Source: Charina bottae (taxonomy: Eukaryota; Chordata; Lepidosauria; Squamata; Charinaidae). Taken from it: a stretch of 64,000 nt of DNA. This document shows, one piece after another, positions 55,140-64,000 of the stretch. The notes under the pieces were generated by a model. The model was not told the DNA's origin. It ran no database searches and was given only the letters and a program-made list of their open reading frames with translations. Within the stretch, counting starts at the first letter, position 1; each line of letters opens with the position of its first letter. The position numbers and the translations under genes were made by a program. The stretch covers positions 184,595,225-184,659,224 of the forward strand of contig JALMGJ010000003.1 in the NCBI GenBank assembly GCA_023362775.1, given 5' to 3'.

Positions 55140-55661
55140 ACATCTCCCTGGAAGACAGCCCTAGAAAGGCACTATTTCAGTCCTCTCCATAGTATGGCTT
55201 TTTTATGTTTTCAGAACAACCTTTAAATCATAAAAAATAAAAAAAATAAAGGGAGTGACATGCACAATTTTCTTGTCCTTTAGATTCGTCCTTGTTCAAT
55301 CCAAGTTCCCATTATGGAAAGAAAAAGAAAAAGAAAACAACCCTCTTCAAATTTAAGATCTTTTTAAATAAAATAAAGCGATTTCATTAAAAAGTGGCTA
55401 CTTAGCTGCCAGTAAATAAGTGGGTAATATTGTTATGCAAATAGAAACCAATTGTACTCAAGTTTGGGAGCATTTCAAGGCAAACTTGTCAAGATGTCAA
55501 GTACGCCATTAAATTTTCTGTAGGTGAAAAAAGAATGTTCCAACTGCAATATCAATAAATGAATTATTAGATGCTGAAAGTAAGTGAATTATTTCAGTGG
55601 ACATGATAAAAAATGCATAAGTCCCCCATTGGAGGAGATGGGCAGTGATAAATTTGAAAAA

Positions 55662-55704
<43 letters not shown>

Positions 55705-56230
55705 AGGCAAATGAATGATGCAGAAAATCTATAGAGATGGTGGTTGCTGCTATGTTCATATGCAAATCAATAAAGATATACTGAAAAAGTAGGCAAAGAG
55801 ATCTATATTTCTTATGCAAAGTAAAGTATGATAACTATGTATATGTTAATTGCTGAAAGGCTGCAACTTTCAAAAGTTCACAAAGGCTGCAACTTTCGAA
55901 AACCACGAACAGAATCTGATCATCAGTTTTCCTATTGATTTCCATAGGAAGTGTCATGCATGAGGTACATAGAATGGAAGAGAGCAGAGCTATTACAATT
56001 TTAAAGTTTTTCATAGGAGAAAAAACAGGAAAGAGAGGCAGGGAAGAATAAACTTGAAAATAATGTGTGATTGTTTCTACTGTTCTCTAAATTGATCTCT
56101 GATAAGGCAATACTGCTCAGTACTTCTAGATGGTAGTCCATAGCAGGAAGTATATATGAGTCTCCTATCTTTCATGTTTCAGCCATCTCCCCAACAGTTT
56201 GCAGCCTTCCTGGTTTCCCATATTTCAGTT
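55140..56230. other. No recognised gene; SINE/LINE tail with (AAAT)n at 55618-55704
   Basis: TCCCCCATTGGAGGAGATGGGCAG followed by an AAAT repeat resembles the tail inserted into BovB at 22576. The rest is unassigned. Confidence 0.5.
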
Positions 56231-56235
56231 AATTT

Positions 56236-56369
56236 CATAGGGCAGTGTTTATCAACTTTGGCAACTTTAAGATTTGTGGACTTCAACTCCCAGCAAGCTG
56301 GCTGGGGAATTCTGGGAGTTGAAGTCCACCCATCTTAAAGTTGCCAAGGTTGAGAAACACTGCCCTATG
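56236..56369. mobile_element. Palindromic hAT-like MITE
   Basis: 134 bp that folds into one long hairpin. Each arm has CAGTGTTT…CAAC, TTGGCAACTTTAAGAT and GGACTTCAACTCCCAG (or their complements). CAGTG…CACTG ends suggest hAT. Confidence 0.7.
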
Positions 56370-56589
56370 GAAGCATCATAAGAAAGCTTCACCACAGGAC
56401 TTTTTGAGATAAGGAAGTGATTTTCAACCAGGAAGCCTGAAGAGGGATAGAAATATATCAGAGAACAGTAGAAACTACAACAGCAGGACCATCTGCCATC
56501 TCAGAACAGGAGGCACATGCAACAAAACAGGAAACAAATGTCAAAAGTTTTTATGTTTTTTTCTTCTTCTTGATAGAGTATGTATATAT

Positions 56590-56591
<2 letters not shown>

Positions 56592-56638
<47 letters not shown>
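56592..56638. repeat. (TTA)n microsatellite
   Basis: About 15 TTA units. Confidence 0.95.
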
Positions 56639-56742
56639 GTTTTGTTTCTGTTTTTCCTTTTTTGTTATTAATTAAAAAGTAAAAAAAGGGAAACAAATGT
56701 CAAAAGAAAGAGGCAGAAAAACAGAGGCCTCTTTCCCAGTGT

Positions 56743-57500
56743 TGGAAAGAAATCTTACCAAGTTCGTTTCCAAGCTGGGAATAAAATGCGCAGGCAGTTG
56801 CTTGAAACAGAGATAAGTTTATTTCTGAGAGCACAACATTCAGAGACAGCTGTCAGAGGCAGCTGCACTAAGTTCTTCTTGAGAGCCCTTTATATAGGGC
56901 ATAGCTTTCCAAACTGTGTGTCGTGACACATTAGTGTGTCATGACAAAACCTGGAAGTGCTGATGGCATGTCACTGCTGGCATGCGCAGCGGCAGCGGCA
57001 GCAGTGGCACACCATCAGTGCTTCCAGGTTTTAGTGCACCACACGAGGCCGCCACCGCAGCCGCCACCATGCACACCATCGCGCCGCCGTTGCCGCCGTT
57101 GGTGTGTCGCCAACAGTGGGACTTTGGAAAGCACTGATATAGGGAAACCTTGCCTTTGTTCCTTAAAAGTGCATGAAAGTGTGCCCTTTAGGAATTCCGA
57201 GAAAGTGTACTTAGCCGGAGTTCCGAGAGGGAGCGCTCTGTGGTCAGGCAGCCTGCTGAGTTGCGGTTTCCGCTTGTTTAGCATTTGTGGATTGAAATGG
57301 TAATCTCTTCCGGGAAAGGATCCTTCCTTATTTGATCAAGGAAACCTCTGATTGAGCTCAGCTAGGAAGGAATGTTTACCTGAAGCAATTAGTGTCTCTT
57401 GCTGCATTTTAATCTTTGTGTTGAGCTGTTCTAATTGTAAATTTTAACCTTTTATCCTGAATACTGTGGGGAAGCTATATGAAGGGAGGAAAACTGTATG
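56743..57500 (-). mobile_element. LTR-like sequence interrupted by a hAT MITE
   Basis: On the minus strand: CTATATAAAGGGCTCTC (TATA box at about 56885-56898), about 75 bp downstream AGAAATAAACTTATC (poly(A) signal), then …TTTCCAACA as a possible LTR end. Upstream of the TATA box lies GC-richer U3-like sequence (57145-57300). The MITE at 56900 sits directly at the TATA box. No LTR TSD was found, and the 5' limit is uncertain. Confidence 0.45.
56900..57136. mobile_element. Non-autonomous hAT MITE
   Basis: 237 bp with 8-bp TSD ATATAGGG (56892-56899 and 57137-57144). Ends CATAGCTTTCCAAACTG / …ACTTTGGAAAGCACTG. It shares GTGTGTCG and GGAAG(T/C)GCTG modules with the element at 5277. Confidence 0.88.
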
Positions 57501-57679
57501 GCAGGTGGGCTTAATTTCCTTCCCAGAAGTGAAAAAAAATCAGTCAAATGGAGAATAGATTTTAGTACACTTACTCAAATAGTCATGGCCTTGTATTTAG
57601 ATTGTGCGGTCCAAAACCAGGTTCAGTTACTCAGGGCAATCATAGATATACAGCTATTTATTGAGCATTTTGCTTTTTA

Positions 57680-57682
57680 CAT

Positions 57683-57724
<42 letters not shown>

Positions 57725-57725
57725 T
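57680..57725. repeat. (ATC)n microsatellite
   Basis: About 15 ATC/TCA units, which explains the poly-Ser run in one frame. Confidence 0.95.
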
Positions 57726-57783
57726 AGATTTAAATCCCACCTTTTCTTTAGAAGCTCAAGCAGGACCATGAGGTGGGGCAGGG

Positions 57784-57918
57784 GTCAAAAAAGCCAAGAT
57801 GATGACCACAAGCAAGCAGCTAAACTCCTTCCCCATTTTTGCATGCATTGCATGAAGTGAAGTGCATGTAAAAAGGGTCACAGCTTCAGTAATAGATGCC
57901 ATCCTGACTTTTTTTGCA
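57784..57918. mobile_element. Fold-back MITE, copy 2
   Basis: GTCAAAAAAGCCAAGATGATG at the left and CATCCTGACTTTTTTTGC at the right. Same family as 54998-55139, more diverged inside. Confidence 0.5.
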
Positions 57919-57984
57919 CCCTCCCACCCCCAATGCCTCTTTGTTCAAGACGTCTTAGATGGGTATACCACTTCATTTTATCCC

Positions 57985-58262
57985 CATAAGAGATTTGTTT
58001 ATTTATTTAATTTTTATCCTGCCTTTATTACTTTTATAAATAACTCAAGGTGGTGAGCATACCTAATACTCCTTTCTCCTCCTATTTTCCCCACAACAAC
58101 CCAGTGAGGTGAGTTGGGCTGAGAAAGAGTGACTGGCCCAAGGTCACCTAGTTTGGGCCAAGAGTGTCTGGTGTAAAGCCATCCAGTGAGTTTTCTGGCT
58201 AAAAGAAGACTAAAACCTGGCTCTCCCGAGTTCTAGTGCAACACCTTCACCATTATACTACC
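57985..58262 (-). repeat. tRNA-derived CORE-type SINE
   Basis: On the minus strand: tRNA-like head with CTAGAACTCGGGAGAGCC near 58235, CTAGGTGACCTTGGGCCAGT CORE segment, GTGGGGAAAATAGGAGGAG and a GGCAGGATAAAAATTAAAT tail. It matches the copy at 1108 in order and sequence. Confidence 0.75.
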
Positions 58263-58988
58263 TACATTTAAATTATAGACAAGAAGGCCCCTAAAGGATT
58301 ATAGAAAAGGCAAGCGGAATTTGCTGATATTGTATGGAGCAGGGTTTGACAAACTGTCCTCCAGATCTTTTCAACCACAACTCCCCAAATGCCTTAATTT
58401 GACCATGCTGGCCTGTCAAGAGTTGAAGACTAATACGCCTCAAGAAAATCAGGATCCCTACCCTACATGGCATTGATAGCAAGGATAGAAGCTTTAGTTT
58501 CTTGGTTTTCCCTTCTGCTAAGAACCGTGTTATTATTTCAAGATTTGAAGGATGGCCTCTGGTTATCTTTTACAGGTCCCAGGCTTTCAATTAGTGCTAA
58601 GTACCTTTATTCTGTCTTTAGGCTGAAGCATGCTATTGAATCTAAACCATTCAGAAATAAATCCATGGAGTGAGCTTTTCTGACTAATTTAAGGTCACCC
58701 CCCATGGGAGTGGCTCCCTCCTTCCCTGCCCGCAAAAAACATATCTGTTTGGGATCTGGGGTTATTCATTATCTTTCTTTACCCTAAGGGTGGGTTGGTT
58801 AATGATGGCACTTCTCAGAGCTTTTCCCAGGAAGATATGCAACCTTTCTTTCGATCTGCAGTATCCGTGGCTGCTAGCTCTGGTGAGGTGACTGAATGGC
58901 AAAGAGTAAAGTTAAATTTGCTTTTGGGCTGCTTCTTGTGTGTTGCAGAGATTCTGACTTGCTGTTGTAATAAAACTATCTATGTACG
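58263..58988. other. No recognised gene
   Basis: Unassigned. GTTGTAATAAAACTATC just before the microsatellite could be a poly(A) signal of an unknown element. Confidence 0.4.
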
Positions 58989-58989
58989 C

Positions 58990-58997
58990 TGACTTTT

Positions 58998-59058
<61 letters not shown>

Positions 59059-59082
59059 TTTCTTTCTTTCTTTCTTTCTTTC
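58990..59082. repeat. (TTTC)n microsatellite
   Basis: About 93 bp of TTTC with one interruption near 59056. It gives KERKKERK artefact frames on the minus strand. Confidence 0.95.
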
Positions 59083-59280
59083 CTTTTGCTTCCTTTTCTG
59101 GAAAGAATAGTTAGATTTCATAGTGGTACTTCATTACTTTCACCATATCGAGATGATAGCTTCTAGGGTGGAACTGTGATGTTTGTGATGTAATTGTCCC
59201 AGATTATTATTAGCCCATGGGAATGTTGGGTTTGCATGCAGAAGCACTCAGAGTCCTCCAGGCCTTCTTTAATCCTATAG

Positions 59281-60497
59281 TTTTAAATTTTAATTGTATT
59301 TTATTTTATTTATTTATAGTGCTATTTATACCCCACCTATCCCCTCCCTAGTGGAGGACTCTAGGCGGCTTACAATCATATATATACAATTCACCGCTCG
59401 TGAAAGGAGAGAGGTAAGGGAACCGACTCTATTAGGCTCTGGACTACAATTCCCAGGATGCCTTGAGCTGGCTGCTGACGTCCTGTAGCTGTCACATCCA
59501 GGTCCGTCGTCACCACCGCTGTTTGATCTTCCTCCGGTCCTTTGATCCTCTCCTCTCCGGTGGAGCTGACTTCCCAACAGGACGTCAGCAAATCAGCCCA
59601 CTTTAAGGTGGTACCCATTTATCTACTTGCAAGGCTTTCGAACTGCTGGGTTGACAGGAGCTAGGATTTAAGGACGAGAGCTCACCTCATCTCGCGGGGT
59701 TCGAACTGCTGACCTTTTGATCGGCAGCCTACAGATCAGCTGTTTTAACCAGCTGAGCCACCGCGTCCCTTTTAGTATTGCTTTAATATATGAAAATAAC
59801 AAATAAAAATAAAACACAAAGAACAAAAAAAAGGAAAAAGGACATACAAACATTAACACATATATCTCAGCTCAGTTTTTAAACACAGCATTAAAATTTG
59901 ATTACATAGAATAATATTGATCAGTATTTCCATTATATCAATAGAAAGCCATAAGGACCCTCATAAGCAAAGCACAAACTACATATCATCAATTCAAGAC
60001 TAAAATCCAGGTGTGTTTTTGCTTTTGCTTTTGCTTTTGCTTTTGCTTTTCTTTTGTTTTTTTCTATGTCTCATGTTCAATAGTCTGGTACTTCTTCATA
60101 GTCTTCAGGTAAAATCTGGCATCCAATATATGCAAGGAATAAAGTATGATGTAAGATCAAAACATGATTTAATTAAATATATCTGCAGTTATGGATAATC
60201 CAGGTTCCTCTTGCAGTAACTAAAATGGTTTAAAACTTTGATTAGCAATTAACTGATCTAAAGTATTAATATATCTATTAACTATTTTTTTAAAAAAAGG
60301 GATTTACTTGCAGTTCTCAAACTGAGATTATTCCAAAGTTTGTTTGTTTGTTTGTTTGTTTATGTGTGCTCATAGTGAAAAAAACATTATTCCAAAGTAT
60401 ATGGTTATCATTTGAATAAGGGTCAAAATTATACTTCTGTCCTATCATCTTCCAAAGATGCCTTGCATTTCTTTACTGCTGATAATACAGGACAGAT
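59281..60497 (-). mobile_element. Truncated L1 with a nested chimeric SINE
   Basis: A 17-bp TSD CTTCTTTAATCCTATAG (59264-59280 and 60498-60514). Minus-strand reading from 60480 gives L1 ORF2 C-terminal blocks in broken frames: a LWNNLSLRTASKSLFF-like segment and NRYINTLDQLI, preceding the Cys-block region. The 3' end is T-rich on the plus strand. (GCTTTT)n and (GTTT)n repeats lie inside at 60018-60050 and 60340-60362. Confidence 0.7.
59287..59768 (-). repeat. Chimeric SINE: Sauria-like head, different tail
   Basis: Minus strand: GGGACGCGGTGGCTCAGCTGG head, GTTCGAACCCCGCGAG B-box region, and CAGTTCGAAAGCC…AAGTAGATAAATGGGTACCA as in Sauria SINEs. The middle is unrelated, with inverted TGACGTCCTG words at ~59475 and ~59580. 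The 3' tail GCCGCCTAGAGTCC…GGGGTATAAATAGCAC runs into AAATAAAATA. It sits near the 3' end of the enclosing L1. Confidence 0.7.
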
Positions 60498-60514
60498 CTT
60501 CTTTAATCCTATAG

Positions 60515-60949
60515 AGTGAGTTTTAGTGAGTTTTTAATTTTCTGGAACCAACTTTTCAAATCCTTAAGAAAACCTGCAGGCTTAAAAGATCCCAGTAGGT
60601 AAAAAGGCTAACTTCAGGTAGAAGGGTGAGAATTAGGTAGATTTGCATTAAAATGAATTTCTCACCTACCCCTAATCCCTTTATGATTCCTCAGAACAGT
60701 TGAGAGTTCTCCAGAAAGATAATATAGAAAATTTTAGTTTGCTTCCTGGAAGAAATCCCAAGAGAGGGACAGTGAGGTAAGTAGTAGTAAGACATGAGTA
60801 GCGGTGTGACTGACTCTAGATGGGGATCTAGCTGGAAAGAGAGAGACAGAGAGGCAGAATGTAGTGAACTGATGCCATTGTCCCATTAATGATATTATAT
60901 TGTCATCTGGCAGTACAGGTGACCTCCTTCAGCACAACAATGATTGGAT
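60515..60949. other. No recognised feature
   Basis: Unassigned. Confidence 0.5.
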
Positions 60950-60957
60950 CACTCTAA

Positions 60958-61467
60958 CAGTGGTTCTCAAAGTGTGGTCTGGGGACATCTGGGGATCCAG
61001 AGGTCCACAAAATCAAATAAATAAATATCTTAAAATGTCACAGTTTTAATTCCTAATAAAGTAAATATTGATATATATAACCTACATGTGATGGAATGTG
61101 TTCCTGAAGGAGGGGGTGATGTGGTGGATTCTAGCGCTGCTGCTGGTTCCCAGTGGGAGAACGCATTCCAGACTGATAAGAGGCTTCACAGCCCGGACTC
61201 TGTTGGTGGGAAAGTTAAGAGGTTCAAGGTAGCTCTGCCCTAGAGCCCTTCTGGGTTATTTTCCCTTAGGTTAGTTGAGTAGCCTTTAGTCTGGCAAGAT
61301 TCTGTCTATAAGGTGAGAACAATAAAGAACAAGAGTTGGAATAATGGCTCAGCATGGTTCTTGGCCTGGTTTCCTGACACTACATAAACCAAAGCTCTTT
61401 GGGGTCCTCCTCAATCATTTTTAAGCATGTAAAGGGATCCTGAGACAAAAATAGTTGAGAACCGCTG
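60958..61467. mobile_element. hAT-like element with nested solo LTR
   Basis: Ends CAGTGGTTCTCAAAG and (complement) CAGCGGTTCTCAACTATTT form hAT-type inverted repeats. About 217 bp remain when the nested LTR is removed. The 8-bp flanks do not match convincingly, which suggests age. Confidence 0.65.
61087..61379 (+). mobile_element. Solo LTR, 293 bp, nested in hAT
   Basis: Starts TGTGATGGAATG and ends CCTGACA. 5-bp TSD CTACA (61082-61086 and 61380-61384). TATAAGG at ~61306 and AATAAAG at ~61320 form a compact promoter/poly(A) pair. Its start resembles the LTR at 2576. Confidence 0.88.
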
Positions 61468-61479
61468 CTTTAGAAGATC

Positions 61480-64000
61480 TTACAAAGACTAATAGGGATC
61501 TTCTGGGACAATGACAGTGATAGAGGATTGCTATCATTAGGCAGCTGAGACAAAATAAGAACTGGGGGAAAGGTATTTTCAGCAGCAAGGTATTTTCTGG
61601 CACAACCCACCACAGCTGGCCAATCATTTGGAGAGTAGAGACAGAATCTGGGTGAACATCATTTTCATACCATAGTAGAGGTCCATTTTAGTACATTTCC
61701 TCTACAAAGGGAAGAACTTTTAGCGAGTCCTGGATGTATAATCCTCCAAGGCTTTTTGAGTGGCTCCCTTCAGAAGCCTTGGGTTATCTTTTCATTAAGT
61801 AAGTTCCTTTGTTTTGACGGTCAATTAAGACTACTTTTAACAACTGTTTCAGTTAAAATTCAGAATTGAAAAACTGGATTAGATGGCAAAGGTATTCTCT
61901 GGTGGTGGAGGGATGTGTGATCAAGTTGAGCTTTAGTAAAATGTGTTTTTTAGTCAGATCCATGTTATTATTTGACCACACTCACTCTCTCTTTACCCTG
62001 CTTATCTGTAGCCTGTAACATATTCCACAAAACCTACATGTGGTTCTCAGTGCAAACAGGACAGTTGGAATAAATTGGAGATATTAATGAAACCTGAAAT
62101 GCATTCTTTTTTAAAGTGAAATATATTAATACTTCATTTATACTTTTAAGGTTCTGAAGGTAAAAGTTCTGTACTTATGCCAATTATCATGCAAGCACAC
62201 TTTCCCTGAACCTGTGGCCATATTTGTGACAGCAGATCCCTGTATTTAATTAAGTAATTAATGTTAAAATTAAGTATTTATGCTCCTAACTTTGTACATC
62301 AAGTACACTGCCACTAATGAATACACTACAATGGAACAGAGTAAAAAATACAGTAAACTGAAATTCAGTAAAAACAGATTTGACATCGTGAGTTTAATTT
62401 TGTACCTGTTCTGGTCCATATGTTAAGACTTTGGTAGCATTGCCAAAGAGGGTTAGGTTGCAACCCAGAAAGTCTGAGAACTTCTTTCTTTCAGTTGTGT
62501 GGATGGGTTCTTTTAATAAATATGCCACATTTGAGAAAGAAAGGTAGAAAGTCACCAAACAGAGAAAAAGAAGGAAGAAGATTACATGTTCTTATATTGT
62601 ATGAAAGATGCTGTTATCAAAGCTTATTTGGTGAAGCTAGGAAGTTTTATCCAGAAATATTGGAGCAGATGAGGACAGTTATGTTGTACTTTTGTCCCAT
62701 TATAGCTGAATTAAACTCAATATGTAAATGATGTTAATAGCATGGATTGGTATCATTAATTGAACCTGCCCTTCATTTCTCCCATGCTATTTTGCTTTCC
62801 CCATTTTGTTTTGTTTCTTTCCAGATTTTCCATTTCATTTAAATCAAAACGTTGTGGAGATTAATATGTCATATAGCCATTTACGGTACATTTTGCTCTT
62901 CAACTTTTTGTAGATATCTACCCATAACTAAATTACTGTCTTGCAAAATATAATGGCAACTGGGTACCTCAAATCATTGTGTGGAGCTATATTTATTAAA
63001 GATGCATCATAACAGTGGATTATCAAAGAATGTTACATATTTGGGGATCCTCTGATGTATTGAAAAATAAACCAGACATTTCCTTGTAACTGAGAATCTG
63101 AAGAGTGGTTGGTGGTGGCTTGTTTTTTCTTTTCTTTTTCTTTTAAACTGATGACTCATCTGCAAAGTGTTTTATGTGATTCAGTAAATCCAAACCATGC
63201 AATTTACCTTTGTTTGTGTGTGACATATCTAAAAATATCATAACGAGAAAAAAATAAAGTATTGCTCAATAAACTTTTTCAAGGATCAGTTAGGAGATTA
63301 TTCAGCCTGGCAAAGTCCTTGAAAAATAAAGTACTTAAAGTGAATATAACTCACAAGAAGTAAAAAAGGGGATCCTGGAATCTGAAAAGGAATCTGAGAC
63401 AATTAACAGTCATTTTTTCTGCAGGATTTCTTTTTGACTTTTGATAAGTTTAAAGATGATTAAGAATTATGTTTTCATGAGCTTAATGTGAGTGTTTGAG
63501 GAAGAGGAAGTTACATTCACTGAAATACTTAAAGTAAAAGGAGGAACTAGCAGTTTTACCACAGGGGCACAGCCAGACAGCTGTGTTAAAGTCCACGAAG
63601 TGGCAGACAGGTATGCCAACATAAATTGCGTACCCTCCTTGTAGATCCCTATTCTGCCTTAGTAATGAAGCTAGTGAGTGGTACTGTCCTTACTGTTTTA
63701 ATTAGAGAGAGGTTAAGGAAAATGATTGATGTGTTCCCCTGCCATTGTTTCCCCTGCGACAGACTGTCACCTGCTCACAGGAAAAACAACTGCTAATTCT
63801 TCTTCCTAATATGTAATGGGGTGGGGATGAGCAAGAGTAAGGGGCTTTGAGTAGCTGGTTTAGCCACTTGTCAAATTTCCTAACAGGTTGCTGGTATGGA
63901 GGTGCTCTAGGCCTGTTATCTGTTGGTCATGCTTGTTTGTTTGGTTTACTAGTTTACTCATTTATATGTTGCTCCAATCATGACGTAGTAGTACTCCAAT
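61480..64000. other. No recognised feature
   Basis: A 2.5-kb AT-rich stretch without a repeat family or exon that I can name. The longest frame (62495-62731, 78 codons) has no recognisable motif. Confidence 0.45.

Noticed and set aside
62495..62731. 78-codon plus-strand frame near the right end
   Set aside because: No recognisable motif, length compatible with chance in AT-rich DNA, and no splice or promoter context that I can support.

Overview
The window looks like squamate reptile (lizard or snake) DNA. It is AT-rich and gene-poor. It carries a full-length BovB (RTE) LINE, two Sauria-type SINEs with ACCTTT tails, several truncated lizard-type L1 copies, L2/CR1-like and R4-like LINE pieces, Penelope-like elements (PLEs), a Ty1/copia LTR element, solo LTRs, and hAT and Tigger-like MITEs. 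I recognise no host protein-coding exon. Every long open frame I can explain belongs to a mobile element, a GC-rich repeat or a microsatellite. All family names come from sequence recognition, not from a database search. || Layout. 1-6.9 kb: CORE-SINE, a PLE-family fragment, a cluster of retrovirus-like LTR pieces in both orientations, a palindromic GC-rich hAT MITE. 6.97-8.14 kb: a 1.17-kb solo LTR (5-bp TSD) with a 286-codon frame. 8.69-10.2 kb: PLE copy 1. 10.8-11.7 kb: L1 3' end. 12.8-13.1 kb: Sauria SINE. 13.5-17.8 kb: a decayed copia element inserted inside an L1 ORF2 fragment. 18-19.3 kb: chimeric SINE and Tigger-like MITE. 21.6-26.1 kb: full-length BovB, minus strand, with a nested L1 and a nested SINE tail. 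27.8-30.8 kb: R4-like piece and an old RTE piece split by fold-back PLE copy 2. 33.2-36.2 kb: two L1 pieces and a possible LTR. 37-38.6 kb: L2-like and BovB pieces. 39.4-41.6 kb: PLE copy 3, the most complete, with RT and GIY-YIG domains. 41.6-42.6 kb: L2-like piece and Sauria SINE. 43.9-45.7 kb: a 5S-rRNA-derived SINE split by a 1.6-kb L1-like element with only a short ORF. 47.6-48.6 kb: fold-back PLE copy 4. 49-64 kb: L2-like piece, a third PLE-type terminal motif, microsatellites, fold-back MITEs, an LTR-like piece hit by a hAT MITE, an L1 with a nested chimeric SINE, and a hAT with a nested solo LTR. || How the parts relate. There are no operons or host pathways here. The logic is layered insertion, dated by target-site duplications (TSDs) I could find: L1 into BovB, copia into L1, L1-like into 5S-SINE, PLE into RTE, hAT into an LTR promoter, LTR into hAT. 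The signals most worth following are a hammerhead-like RNA motif that recurs in three PLE-type ends with the same one-base departure from the canonical core, two fold-back PLE insertions with clean TSDs, a long frame in the U3-like part of a solo LTR, and a copia element whose LTR repeats are about 99% identical although its coding region is ruined.
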